A DNA stretch of 64,000 nt. Source: Acetilactobacillus jinshanensis_A. GTDB lineage: Bacteria > Bacillota > Bacilli > Lactobacillales > Lactobacillaceae. The stretch lies in NCBI GenBank assembly GCA_043289735.1, contig CP171343.1, forward strand, positions 124,001 to 188,000, in the 5' to 3' direction. Positions within the stretch are counted from its first letter, which is position 1. Each line of letters starts with the position of its first letter. Below the pieces are notes generated by a model. It was not told the DNA's origin and ran no database searches. It was given only the letters and a program-made list of their open reading frames with translations. Positions 1-8,355 of this stretch are shown in pieces. A program made the position numbers and the translations under genes.

Positions 1-1024
1 TTCCCGAATTCGGGCCGCGGCCGGTGACGATCCCATCATGGAATTCGGTAGCCGTCGTGCTCAGGAAGTCTCCGCTGCATTATGGGGCACTCGTGCCGCA
101 TACATCGGTGGCTTTGATGCGACTTCGAACGTTTTAGCCGGTAAATTATTTGGCTTACCGATTGCCGGGACGCACGCTCATTCGTTAATCGAACTTTATG
201 GTAATGATTACAAAGCTTTTAAGGCTTATGCTGAAACGCATCATAACTGTACGTTCTTAGTTGATACCTATGATACTTTAAAGAGCGGAGTTCCTGCCGC
301 TATTCGGGTTGCAAAAGAGATGGGTGACCGGATCAACTTCCAGGCCGTTCGTTTGGATTCCGGTGATATGGCTTATTTATCTAAACGGGTCCGTCAGATG
401 TTAGACGCGGCTGGTTTTACCAACACCAAGATCGTGGCTTCGAACGGCCTGGACGAAAACATTATTACCGATTTAAAGATGCAGCACGCCAAGATCAACG
501 CCTGGGGCGTGGGCACCCAGTTAATCACCGCTTACGATCAGCCGAGCCTAGGCGGTGTCTATAAACTGGTGACGATTGATAACGGCCATGGCAAGATGCG
601 CAACGCTATGAAGTTAACTAATAATCCTGCCAAGATTACCACTCCGGGCAAAAAACAGGTCTGGCGAATTACCAAGCGGAGGAATGGTAAATCCGAGGGG
701 GACTACGTCACCATTGACGGTGAAGATCCCAACAACGAAAAGTCACTGTATATGTTCCATCCGCAGTATACTTATATCAACAAGACCTTGACTGATTTTA
801 AGGCTGAACCGTTATTAAAGACCATTTTTAAGGATGGTAAACAGGTTTATCAAGAACCGTCGGTTGCTGATATTAAGCGTCATGCTAACGCTTCGTTAGC
901 TTCGCTATGGCCTGAATATAAGCGTCAGTTGAATCCGCAGAAGTATCCGGTCGATCTATCCAAGAAATGCTGGGAAAATAAACAGAAGACCATTAAGAAA
1001 ATTCATAGTTATGTAAATAATTAA
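1..1024 (+). CDS. pncB: Nicotinate phosphoribosyltransferase, 5'-truncated by window edge
   Basis: Makes nicotinate mononucleotide from nicotinate and PRPP (ATP-stimulated), the first step of Preiss-Handler NAD salvage, in the cytoplasm. The open frame enters the window at base 2 and runs 340 codons. It shows the AAGDDPIMEFGSRRAQ block near the edge, GTHAHS, RLDSGD and SNGLDE, all typical NAPRTase active-site segments. The ATG at 38 lies inside this conserved block, so it is not the start; the real start is upstream of the window. The visible C-terminal three quarters look intact. No terminator is obvious before the convergent broken mpg gene. Confidence 0.95.
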   Translation, partial: SRIRAAAGDDPIMEFGSRRAQEVSAALWGTRAAYIGGFDATSNVLAGKLFGLPIAGTHAHSLIELYGNDYKAFKAYAETHHNCTFLVDTYDTLKSGVPAAIRVAKEMGDRINFQAVRLDSGDMAYLSKRVRQMLDAAGFTNTKIVASNGLDENIITDLKMQHAKINAWGVGTQLITAYDQPSLGGVYKLVTIDNGHGKMRNAMKLTNNPAKITTPGKKQVWRITKRRNGKSEGDYVTIDGEDPNNEKSLYMFHPQYTYINKTLTDFKAEPLLKTIFKDGKQVYQEPSVADIKRHANASLASLWPEYKRQLNPQKYPVDLSKKCWENKQKTIKKIHSYVNN

Positions 1025-1079
1025 TTAGATAATTAAAAATTAAATCAAAAAACTTAAAGATCAATTATTCATTTGTTGA

Positions 1080-1614
1080 CTATTTCCATCCGTTACTTTT
1101 GAAATTCATTTTACTTTTAGGCAGTTTAGATACGAAGGGATTACCCGTGACGTAGTAGCGGAGTGGGGCGGTCGTCCATTTTCCTTTGTGCGGAACGCCG
1201 ATTCGTCCGGATCAAATCAATGTCCATTGCTGTGCATAACTTTCCGGGGCCGTTGGTTAAATTGATCCCTGTTTGGTGACGACGCCGTTGCATTAATTGG
1301 ATTCCGGAAGCTGGCTGAACACCGCGAATCAGAACTCCTTGTGGATTGCCAACCGGTTGAGTGATGAAATTCAGAAGGTTAGAACCGTACATGGTAAAGA
1401 CATAAATGGTGCCAGGTGCCATAAAAAGGGCTCGGTTCCATTTAGCTTTATGATTTTTATAGCCATGGGCCGCTTGATCTTTGGCTCCGACGTAAGCTTC
1501 CGTTTCGGTGATCCAGGCGCTGGTGTTATGATAGGTAATCCGTTTCCCCAATAGATCACGTGCTACGTCGGTGGTGGGCCGATGGTTAAAGAATTGGTCT
1601 AATGTAAATGACAC
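1080..1614 (-). pseudogene. mpg: DNA-3-methyladenine glycosylase (AAG/Mpg family), internally deleted and frameshifted
   Basis: Mpg excises alkylated purines in base-excision repair. The N-terminal 130 residues are recognisable: LLGKRITY, the catalytic-region ITETEAYVG, AAHGYKN, FTMYG, and NGPGKLC. The usual 50-60 residues after GKLC are missing. The open frame ends early at 1141 in unrelated sequence. The conserved C-terminus (RIGVPHKGKWTTAPLRYYVTG) is present in a neighbouring frame and ends at a TAG at 1080-1082. This is an internal deletion plus frameshift, so the enzyme is probably dead. Family assignment is firm; functional loss is inferred. Confidence 0.85.
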
Positions 1615-1735
1615 ATTTTCATCTTCTTTGTCTTGGATAGTCTTATTATATCATTTTATGAATTATCAACCTGTGGATAACTCATTGTGAAATTGCTATA
1701 ATTGAGCCCGTAATTAATTTTAAGGAGTGGATAAC

Positions 1736-2635
1736 TTGACTCGTAAGCCTCGTTTAGTTGGTTCGACTCTCGCGATTGCTGCTGCTTTCTGCTGGGGAAT
1801 TCAGGGCCCGATTTCGCAATTTCTTTTTCAGGACGCTTCGTATTCTCCCGAATGGCTGATGGGCGTTAAGGATTCGATTGCCGGCATTTTAATCTTATTG
1901 TTCGCCGGGTCTTGTCAGCATCAGCCGATTTTCAAGCTGTGGCATGATAAAAAACGTTTATTAACCTTTCTGTGTTACGCGATTCTAGGAATGGCGGCCG
2001 TTCAGTATCTATATTTAGTTACTGTTAAAGCTAGTAATAGTGCGACCGGAACCATTTTGCAAAATCTAGGCACCGTTTTGATCATGTTGGTCACAATCGT
2101 GATTTATCGCCGGTTTCCCACCAAGTGTGAATGGCTGGCGTTATTAGCATCGATTGTTGGAACGTGGCTGTTAATCACTAAGGGTGATATGACTAAACTT
2201 TCAATCAGTAAAGCCGCTTTAATTTACGGAGCCCTTATGATTATTGCGGCCACGTTACACACCATGCTACCGGTACCGTTGTTAAAGCATTACAATACTT
2301 CGATCTTAGTTGGCTGGGCAATGCTGCTCGGCGGCATTATCTTTAGTTTTGTCCACCCGTTCTGGGTCGACGCTCCGAAATTAACTTTGGGTACGTTTAC
2401 CGGAGTTGCCTTTATCGTTCTTTTTAGTACTATTCTGGCTTTTATGTTCTTTATTTCGAGTTTAAAGTACATTTCACCGACCGTCGCCGGAATGCTGGAT
2501 ACTTTTGAACCGTTGTCGGCGACCGTCGGGATGATTATGTTCCTAGGTACACCGTTCAACTGGGCAGAAATTATCGGCGGAATTTTGATATTAAGCGTCG
2601 TCTTTATCCTGGCGGCCGATCCTGCTAAACATTGA
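1736..2635 (+). CDS. DMT-superfamily (EamA) transporter
   Basis: A 299-residue polytopic membrane protein of the drug/metabolite transporter superfamily, with two EamA halves and about ten hydrophobic segments. The N-terminal AAAFCWGIQGPISQ and the C-terminal half with SLKYISPTVAGMLDTFEPL are typical of EamA repeats. Substrate is unknown; relatives export amino acids or metabolites. I chose TTG at 1736 because AAGGAG at 1722-1727 sits 8 bases upstream; the in-frame GTG at 1727 overlaps that ribosome-binding site. A perfect TTATCCACA-type 9-mer lies upstream at 1672-1680. The gene appears intact. Confidence 0.85.
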   Translation: MTRKPRLVGSTLAIAAAFCWGIQGPISQFLFQDASYSPEWLMGVKDSIAGILILLFAGSCQHQPIFKLWHDKKRLLTFLCYAILGMAAVQYLYLVTVKASNSATGTILQNLGTVLIMLVTIVIYRRFPTKCEWLALLASIVGTWLLITKGDMTKLSISKAALIYGALMIIAATLHTMLPVPLLKHYNTSILVGWAMLLGGIIFSFVHPFWVDAPKLTLGTFTGVAFIVLFSTILAFMFFISSLKYISPTVAGMLDTFEPLSATVGMIMFLGTPFNWAEIIGGILILSVVFILAADPAKH

Positions 2636-2646
2636 AACGCTTCGAA

Positions 2647-2660
2647 AGAAAGCGCTTTTA
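2647..2660. promoter_or_regulatory. Weak cre-like motif upstream of the YczE-like gene
   Basis: AGAAAGCGCTTTTA matches 12 of 14 positions of the CcpA cre consensus TGWAANCGNTNWCA. It lies 3' of the DMT gene and upstream of the -35 (TTGCAA at 2669-2674) of the next gene. It could instead be part of a poor stem with the preceding AAACGCTT. Low confidence. Confidence 0.25.
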
Positions 2661-2668
2661 TTTTTCAA

Positions 2669-2715
2669 TTGCAAAAGCTATGAATCGTGCTATTATAAAG
2701 ATGTAAACGGTTACT
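2669..2715 (+). promoter_or_regulatory. Promoter with an overlapping candidate cre site
   Basis: TTGCAA (2669-2674), 16 bases, TATTAT (2691-2696) form a plausible sigma-A promoter for the gene at 2738. Immediately downstream, TGTAAACGGTTACT (2702-2715) matches 13 of 14 positions of the cre consensus, placing a possible CcpA site over the transcription start. This suggests carbon catabolite control; inference only. Confidence 0.5.
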
Positions 2716-2737
2716 TGCATGGGAGGAATTTAGTTTT

Positions 2738-3673
2738 ATGAATGATGTATTAAATCCCCAAAAGAGCGAAGACAACCTCTTGAGCAAAGCGCTTAAGGCG
2801 CTAGTGTCTTTGCTTGGTGTAGTATTAATCGGTTTAGGTGCCACGTTTCTAAAGATGGGGCACGTTGGTTTAGATCCGTTCACTGCTTTGAACGTTGGCA
2901 TGTCTAATCATTTAGGCATGGAATTAGGGACCTATCAATTATCAGTTAATATTATTATTTTTATTTTCGTTTTAATTTTAGATCGTAAGCAAATCGGAAT
3001 CGGTACCTTCTTTAATATGGTACTCGTTGGTTATGAAATTCAGTGGTTCTCGACGATTTATAACGCTCACGTTGCCGAAAGATTACACATTCCGTTGATC
3101 ATCGTGGATGCGTTAGTTGGAATTTTGTTGTTTACTTTAGGGACGTCGTTTTACATGTCCGTTGATTTAGGGGTTGCACCTTATGATGCGATTGCACCGA
3201 TCATCGTTGAACGTTCTAAACACGCTAAGTATCAATGGGTTCGCAGTTCTCAGGATATTCTGTTCATGATCGCTGGTGTAATCGCCGGTGGAATCGCTGG
3301 CGGTGACGTGGGGATCATGACCATCGTGGTCGCATTCTTTGCCGGTCCGCTGATCAATTTCTGGAATCTGAACGTTAGCCGTGATCTGATTGATCAGGTT
3401 AACCGCTTCAGTCATCAGGATCGTAAGATTAACGAATGGGTAACCGGAATTGTCCACGCCGGAAAGTACGGTGCGATTTTGACCCGTTCCGCTTATCGTC
3501 ACACTAGTTTCGTTCAGCAGCACATGTCCGGTTATACGGATGCTGAAATTCGTGAAATGATTCGTCGGACCCGGAATAGTTTACGTCGTAACGCGATGGT
3601 TCGTCATACGATCGATCGGCGTTACGATTCGCTGATGATGGAAGCGGGTCGTCGTCATATTAAAGTTCGTTAA
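2738..3673 (+). CDS. YczE/YitT-like integral membrane protein with an Arg-rich C-terminal tail
   Basis: A 311-residue protein. Residues 1-215 hold about six membrane segments and the family-like motifs GLGATFLKMGHVGLDPFTALNVG and LGTSFYMSVDLGVAPYDAIAP (a repeated G-L-D/G-V-A-P-D pattern). Function of the YczE/YitT group is not established. Residues 215-311 form a long hydrophilic tail rich in Arg and Lys (MIRRTRNSLRRNAMVRHTID), which the short YczE proteins I know lack. ATG 2738 is preceded by GGGAGGA. Regulated from the promoter/cre region just upstream. Confidence 0.75.
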   Translation: MNDVLNPQKSEDNLLSKALKALVSLLGVVLIGLGATFLKMGHVGLDPFTALNVGMSNHLGMELGTYQLSVNIIIFIFVLILDRKQIGIGTFFNMVLVGYEIQWFSTIYNAHVAERLHIPLIIVDALVGILLFTLGTSFYMSVDLGVAPYDAIAPIIVERSKHAKYQWVRSSQDILFMIAGVIAGGIAGGDVGIMTIVVAFFAGPLINFWNLNVSRDLIDQVNRFSHQDRKINEWVTGIVHAGKYGAILTRSAYRHTSFVQQHMSGYTDAEIREMIRRTRNSLRRNAMVRHTIDRRYDSLMMEAGRRHIKVR

Positions 3674-3734
3674 TTTTAATTAAATTAAATCGCGTTATAA
3701 TATTCTATGATATTTATTTTGAAAGGGCTTACTA

Positions 3735-5284
3735 ATGAAACCAGATCGAATCGCGATTCATAAAAATTCTCGATCGTCAAAATCTAGTTTTGAAATTGTA
3801 ATTATTAATTTACTTTCGTACTTGATTTTTTTAGGCAATGCGGCTTTTATTATGTGGGCTCAAATATCTCATCACGCCTTTATTGCAGGAACGGATTCAA
3901 CTTTTCATATGAATCGGTTTTACGAAGCGGCAATGCAAATTAAAACGGGTCACTTTAGTTATTTTCAATCGTTATTTGCTTTTCATCAAACCGGTCGAAT
4001 CGTGAATGCCTTTTACGGCCCGTTAATGGCTTATATCTTTGGTGGAATATTATTACTTTGTAAAAATTGGATTAATTTTCAAATGGTTACTTCTTTAATG
4101 GCTCTTTCATTGAGCGGATGGCTAATGTATGTTTTAGCGGTTAAGAGTCACATTAAGCGCTGGGCTTCGTTAGTGATTAGTATTATATATATGACGTCTT
4201 ATCCCGTCAGTATCTGGCCGACTGCTCAGAAATTTACGGGGGTGGGTGCCGTATTTTTACCTCTGGCGATTTTATGTGGTATTAAAATGCTAAAGAATCA
4301 TCAAATCAGAGTTTTATCGTTAGCCTTAACGATGACGTTGTTGGTCCAAACTCATCTGATGAGCTCATTAATTGCAATTATGGCGTTAATACCCATGTTT
4401 ATCGTCGGCTTAGTTACATCTAAAGATAAAGGCCTTATGTTCATGAACGGTTTTAAAGCTGCGGGATTAACGATTTTATTATCCGGGAACGTATGGGGTA
4501 ACATTGTGGAAATGTTTACCACGAACCATATTATCCCAGTTTTTCCCCAGCAAGACCTAATGATTGATTTTTCGCTGGCGGACCTATGATTATCGCTGGA
4601 AAACGGTCACGTTGATCGGCTGGTTGTTTTTATGGCTGTCGAGTTCTTGGTTTCCGTGGAATTGGGCTCACGGAATTGGACTCCTGTAACTAATTTAATT
4701 CAATTTCCGCGGCGTTTTTTAGTCGTTGCGATTATTTTGCTTTTATTAGCCTTTGGTAAAATTTGTTCTTAGCAGTTCAAGCAATTACTAAAAGTACCCC
4801 TGATTATTTACCGTCAAGGATTATTAATCGTGATCAATTGAGATTAGTCGGTGCTTTAAAAGTTAATTCTCGACCCGGTTGGAACCGAGCTAATATCCAA
4901 TTTCGTCCTGATTTGAGTTTACATTTGATCATGTTAATTACAATTACGGCCTGGTTTAAAGGACTGATTAGATTGAAACGAAAATACCCAGTAAATCGTT
5001 ATTTAGGGGTCGTTTTAACGACCGATTCAAATGGCAATTATCACATTAAAAAAGATGCTCATGGCCAGTTTAAATTGAATTATTGGCGGACCGGTCGTCA
5101 TACTAAAGGCCATTTTAAAAAAATCGGCCAGGTCTTTTTGACGGAGAATAACTTACGGGTTGCCGTCGTGGCGTATCATACGGTTAAGTATAATCACCGG
5201 CATCGTTATACGCCGTTGCAGCGTTTTACCACCGCCTATGTGTCTCCGCAGTTGATTAAAAAAGCTCAGGAAAAACAAAAATAA
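3735..5284 (+). pseudogene. Large polytopic membrane protein (YfhO-like/6-PTPS-related type), fragmented
   Basis: The first frame (3735-4589, 284 codons) starts at an ATG with GAAAGGG upstream and encodes several membrane helices with AGTDSTFHMNRFYEAA. It resembles large lactobacillal membrane proteins of the YfhO/polyprenyl-sugar transferase kind. After 4589 the sequence continues in other frames: WLSSSWFPWNWAHGIG, then LIQFPRRFLVVAIILLLL (ending in TAG), then a hydrophilic portion with STPDYLP from about 4763 to 5284. At least two frameshifts and a shortened middle mean no full product. The family name is tentative; the broken state is clear. Confidence 0.7.
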
Positions 5285-5291
5285 GGTAAAT

Positions 5292-5324
5292 AAAAAACAG
5301 CCACTAAAATGGCTGTTTTTGTTT
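5292..5324. terminator. Bidirectional terminator between convergent genes
   Basis: A perfect inverted repeat, AAAAACAGCCA / TGGCTGTTTTT, with a 7-base loop, flanked by A- and T-runs. It lies between the broken membrane gene (+) and the small gene at 5346 (-). Confidence 0.9.
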
Positions 5325-5345
5325 AAGTTAAATTAAAAATTTAAT

Positions 5346-5597
5346 TTACTTCTTTAATAATGATTCAGCCTTAGACTTGACGTCGTCATCGCTCATCTTT
5401 AAGAACGGTGCCATGTTGTCAGCGGTCTTCATGGTGTCGTGATCATTAGCTTCCATGAAGTGATTCCATAAAGCGATACGAACTGGATCGTCGGTCTTAG
5501 CCCAATCAAAAACCTTGTTCATCGGCTTGTCTAAAAGGGCGTTATGTTCGAATTTCTTATCTAAGGCTTCTGCTTTGGATTTATCTAATGCTGCCAT
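5346..5597 (-). CDS. Small acidic/helical protein of unknown function
   Basis: An 83-residue soluble protein, rich in Asp, Lys and Ala, with no membrane segment or cysteine. Start ATG at 5597 is preceded by a very strong AAAGGAGGAAA. The sequence (NKVFDWAKTDDPVRIALWNHFMEAND) suggests an all-helical fold. I do not recognise the family. It is divergent from the TetR gene at 5726, and a strong bidirectional terminator ends it. The strong ribosome-binding site suggests it is well translated. Confidence 0.7.
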   Translation of the reverse strand: MAALDKSKAEALDKKFEHNALLDKPMNKVFDWAKTDDPVRIALWNHFMEANDHDTMKTADNMAPFLKMSDDDVKSKAESLLKK

Positions 5598-5725
5598 AAT
5601 AATTTCCTCCTTTATAATTCAGGTCTAATTAAATTATAATACGAATTGGCCTGGATGTATATAACAGGCCGTTCAATATCGGTAGTCTTAGTATTTTATC
5701 ATTAACGAAAATTATTATATCATTA

Positions 5726-6292
5726 ATGAGTGATTTACAAAACCATACTTATAGAGAAGATGATTGTAGAATGCGTCGGCGAGTGCCCGCTAAACGAAGA
5801 ATTGAAACTAGCTTATTTCAATTAATGCATCATAAGAGTTATCAAAAGCTGCAGGTCAAGCAGATTTGTAAAGCGGCCGGGGTTTCTCGGATGACTTATT
5901 ACCGAAATTTTCGGACTAAGGATGATATCATCCGTTATTCATTTGATCGGGATTTTACGATTTTTATTCAAAGGGTGGCGTCTAGTCATCACCCGACGTT
6001 TATTACGATCGCGACGATTTTCTTTAATTTGATTAAACAGCGGCAGGATAAGATGCAGTTGTTGATTAAAAATAATTTAACGTCGTTAATGCTGGATCGT
6101 TTGAAATATTATATCGGCGGCTTGATTGATGAACGGGTTTTAAGGACTCGTGAACAGTCTTCTAAGTTATTGGTTGCAATGATCGCCGGCGGTTTGACCG
6201 AGATTTTGATCACTTGGACCGAAAACGGGATGAAAACGCCCGTGGATTCTTTAGTCATCTTCGTATCTAAATATATGCATTTTAAGATTTAA
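5726..6292 (+). CDS. TetR/AcrR-family transcriptional regulator
   Basis: A 188-residue protein. Residues about 20-62 form the TetR DNA-binding domain with the helix-turn-helix VKQICKAAGVSRMTYYRNF and the following TKDDIIRYSF. The C-terminal part is a helical ligand domain of unknown specificity. The ATG at 5726 has no clear ribosome-binding site; an ATG at 5771 (MRRRVPAKRR) preceded by AGAGAAG is an alternative. It sits 11 bases upstream of the NAD(P)H oxidoreductase gene, so the two are probably co-transcribed and the regulator probably controls both. Confidence 0.85.
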   Translation: MSDLQNHTYREDDCRMRRRVPAKRRIETSLFQLMHHKSYQKLQVKQICKAAGVSRMTYYRNFRTKDDIIRYSFDRDFTIFIQRVASSHHPTFITIATIFFNLIKQRQDKMQLLIKNNLTSLMLDRLKYYIGGLIDERVLRTREQSSKLLVAMIAGGLTEILITWTENGMKTPVDSLVIFVSKYMHFKI

Positions 6293-6303
6293 AGGATCTT
6301 TTT

Positions 6304-6885
6304 ATGAAAACGTTAGTGATTATTTCACACCCCACCATTAAAGATTCGTATACCCAATCGTTTTTGAAGGATGCTCAAGCTGATTATAAAAACGTAACCT
6401 GGCATCCGCTGGATATTCTGTATCCTGATTTTAAGATTGATGTTCAGCATGAGCAGCGGTTATTAATGAAGTTTGACCGAATTATCTTCCAATTTCCGCT
6501 GTATTGGTACAGTGCGCCGGCGCTACTTAAAAAATGGGAAGACGACGTTCTGGTTCGTAAATTTGCTAACGCGGCCCACGGTGGTTACTTACGGCATAAA
6601 CAGTTCGGCTTGGTGATAACGTTAGGGGTTCCTGCTAAAGAATACCAAGCCGGTGCTAGTGAACACTTTAGCTTATCGGAGCTGTTGACCCCGTATCGGG
6701 CCTTGGCTAAACAAGCCGGGATGCGATACTTGCCGTCGTTTATCATTTCGCAGTTCTTTTACCAGACCCCCGCTCAGGAAGCCCGGACCCTGGTGGATTA
6801 CCAGAATTATCTGACTAATCCGCGGCCGTTCGGCCTTAAGAATCGGCTTAATTGGTCTTTAGAAAAATCATTTTTGATTCGGTAA
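6304..6885 (+). CDS. NAD(P)H-dependent oxidoreductase (flavodoxin-like, MdaB/KefF type), frameshifted at its C-terminus
   Basis: Flavodoxin-fold quinone/nitro reductase. It opens with KTLVIISHP, then FQFPLYWYSAPALLKKWEDDV and LGVPAKEY, the FMN-binding loops of this family. ATG 6304 follows AAAGGATC. The frame stops at 6885. A second frame from the T-run at about 6872 continues for 30 residues (DSVIKQIRKNQDQLDDLKRQ) to a TAG at 6966-6968 and resembles the helical C-terminus of relatives. A single-base indel has therefore probably truncated the protein. The catalytic domain is intact, so activity may survive. Confidence 0.8.
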   Translation: MKTLVIISHPTIKDSYTQSFLKDAQADYKNVTWHPLDILYPDFKIDVQHEQRLLMKFDRIIFQFPLYWYSAPALLKKWEDDVLVRKFANAAHGGYLRHKQFGLVITLGVPAKEYQAGASEHFSLSELLTPYRALAKQAGMRYLPSFIISQFFYQTPAQEARTLVDYQNYLTNPRPFGLKNRLNWSLEKSFLIR

Positions 6886-6967
6886 TCAAGCAAATCCGAA
6901 AGAATCAAGATCAGTTAGATGATTTAAAGCGGCAGATCAATTTGATTAAAAGAAAAGATGATCAATA

Positions 6968-7144
6968 GTGGATACGCAGCAGTGGTTAATTCATCAGTTG
7001 AATCAAGAAATTAAAAATGAACCTAAATTTAAACCGCGGGCTTTATTAGAACGAACCCGGGATTTAGTTAAGGAACAGACGAAACGTTTAAAACAAGCGC
7101 GAATGGAGCTGGACGGCCGAACTTGGAATCACGCCAAATGGTAA
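6968..7144 (+). CDS. Short helical protein, unknown
   Basis: A 58-codon ORF whose GTG start overlaps the TAG that ends the shifted oxidoreductase frame (TAGTG), suggesting translational coupling in the intact ancestor. The peptide (IHQLNQEIKNEPKFKPRALL... RMELDGRTWNHAKW) is charged and helical. I recall similar small ORFs behind this oxidoreductase in lactobacilli, but function is unknown. No strong ribosome-binding site of its own. Confidence 0.5.
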   Translation: MDTQQWLIHQLNQEIKNEPKFKPRALLERTRDLVKEQTKRLKQARMELDGRTWNHAKW

Positions 7145-7195
7145 AAAGAAAAGCGGCTTAAAATTTAGTCGCATTTAATCGTATCTTATCGATTG

Positions 7196-7999
7196 TTATT
7201 TAGCAAAATGGTTGATGGGCCCGTACACGTGAGCAATATTCAATGATTGATGAATAGCGCGCTCCACGTATTGACGAGCCTTAACGATGGAATCCTTGAC
7301 CGAGAGCCCCTTGGCTAAACCGGCGGTAATACCGGCTGATAGAGTATCACCGGTGCCGTTTTTTCGTTTGGTGTCGTAATAGGGCCCCGATAGCCAGAAA
7401 TGATGACCATCGGCTAGAAGGACCAGATCCCGAACCTTTTTCTGATTTACAGGATCGTTATGCTTGCCTTTGATCATCACGTTTTTAGCACCCATTTTAA
7501 TTAATTTTTGGGCGGCTGTTAACATATCCGGATCAGTTTTGATCGGCATTTGGGCTAACTTCTGCGCTTCATAGTAGTTGGGCGTAATTACCGTAGCTAG
7601 CGGGATTAATTTTTGCTTCAAAGTGTTAAAGGCACTGGCCTTTAATAGCATGGCGCCGTGTTTAGTTACGATGACCGGATCCACCACTAGAGGACCGAAA
7701 TCAGCTTTCTGATAGTTTTTAACGACGTCGTCGATTAATTTAGAATCGGCTAGCATTCCGGTCTTGGCCGCCCGGACGTTAAAGTCATCGGCTAAATCTT
7801 TGAATTCCTGATCGATAAACGATAGCGGCATCACCACGCTTTCGTGAATGCCGTAAGAATTACCGGCAACGCAAGCGGTAATGATTGAAGCTCCGTAGAC
7901 ATGATAATGCTCAAAAGTTTCTAGATCAGCTTGCATACCGGCGCTTCCGTCACTGTCGGATCCGGCGATGGTGACGGCTTGCGGAAAACGATTGATCAT
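7196..7999 (-). CDS. thiD: Bifunctional hydroxymethylpyrimidine / pyridoxine kinase (ThiD/PdxK type)
   Basis: A ribokinase-fold kinase of 267 residues that phosphorylates HMP(-P) in thiamine synthesis and/or pyridoxine. It shows the N-terminal TIAGSDSDGSAGMQADLETF, the HGAMLL loop, and the anion-hole/catalytic KNGTGDTLSAGITAGLA, with the base Asp in GTGD near residue 217. ATG 7999 follows CGGAGGC. It stands alone. It may be the last working piece of thiamine/B6 salvage in this segment, because the ykoEDC precursor transporter at 31.6-33.8 kb is broken. HMP and pyridoxine specificity cannot be separated by eye. Confidence 0.9.
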   Translation of the reverse strand: MINRFPQAVTIAGSDSDGSAGMQADLETFEHYHVYGASIITACVAGNSYGIHESVVMPLSFIDQEFKDLADDFNVRAAKTGMLADSKLIDDVVKNYQKADFGPLVVDPVIVTKHGAMLLKASAFNTLKQKLIPLATVITPNYYEAQKLAQMPIKTDPDMLTAAQKLIKMGAKNVMIKGKHNDPVNQKKVRDLVLLADGHHFWLSGPYYDTKRKNGTGDTLSAGITAGLAKGLSVKDSIVKARQYVERAIHQSLNIAHVYGPINHFAK

Positions 8000-8152
8000 G
8001 TGAAGGCCTCCGTTCGATAAAGCGTTAAAGTCATTATAACGACTTCTGATGCTTAGTGAACTTTTCGCTTTTCACTGTTTGTTTAGATTAATGAAGTGTA
8101 TTATAATATATAAGTACAATTGAAACCCAGTAAATAAAGGAGGGTTTAACTC

Positions 8153-8275
8153 ATGCGTGCATGTCATCCAAATGGCGTACAAGGTCGTCGTCCAATCGAT
8201 CATAAGAAATCTCAAAAGAAACAAGCTCGAAATGCTGCAATGCAAAAGGCATTATTAAATGATTTCAAAAAGTAA
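8153..8275 (+). CDS. 40-residue basic peptide with its own promoter and terminator
   Basis: ATG 8153 is preceded by AAAGGAGGG and by a TATAAT-like box (8102-8107), and the gene is followed by a rho-independent terminator. The product has 14 Lys/Arg in 40 residues (DHKKSQKKQARNAAMQKALL), one Cys, no membrane segment and no signal peptide. The neat transcription unit argues it is real and expressed. I do not recognise the family. A nucleic-acid or ribosome-associated role is a guess from charge alone. Confidence 0.7.
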   Translation: MRACHPNGVQGRRPIDHKKSQKKQARNAAMQKALLNDFKK

Positions 8276-8296
8276 TTTTCAATTAACTAGTTAGAG

Positions 8297-8334
8297 TCCG
8301 GCTATTAATTAATTTTTAGTCGGATTTTTATTTT
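8297..8334 (+). terminator. Rho-independent terminator after the 40-residue gene
   Basis: TCCGGCT (8297-8303) pairs with AGTCGGA (8318-8324, one G-U) and is followed by TTTTTATTTT. Confidence 0.8.
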
Positions 8335-8355
8335 GCTTCTTGAAGGTGAACCGAC

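Noticed and set aside
1..30. GC-rich palindrome (CCCGAATTCGGG) with clustered restriction-like sites at the left edge, looking like vector polylinker.
   Set aside because: It translates in frame into the conserved pncB block running into AAGDDPIMEFG, so it is native coding sequence.
1727..1735. GTG 1727 as the start of the DMT transporter.
   Set aside because: It overlaps the AAGGAG ribosome-binding site; TTG 1736 is correctly spaced.
2634..2660. AAACGCTT...AAGCGCTTTT as a terminator after the DMT gene.
   Set aside because: The arms do not pair without a bulge; a cre-like reading fits as well, so no terminator was called.
6885..6968. Separate small gene after the oxidoreductase.
   Set aside because: The frame has no start and reads as the shifted C-terminus of the oxidoreductase.
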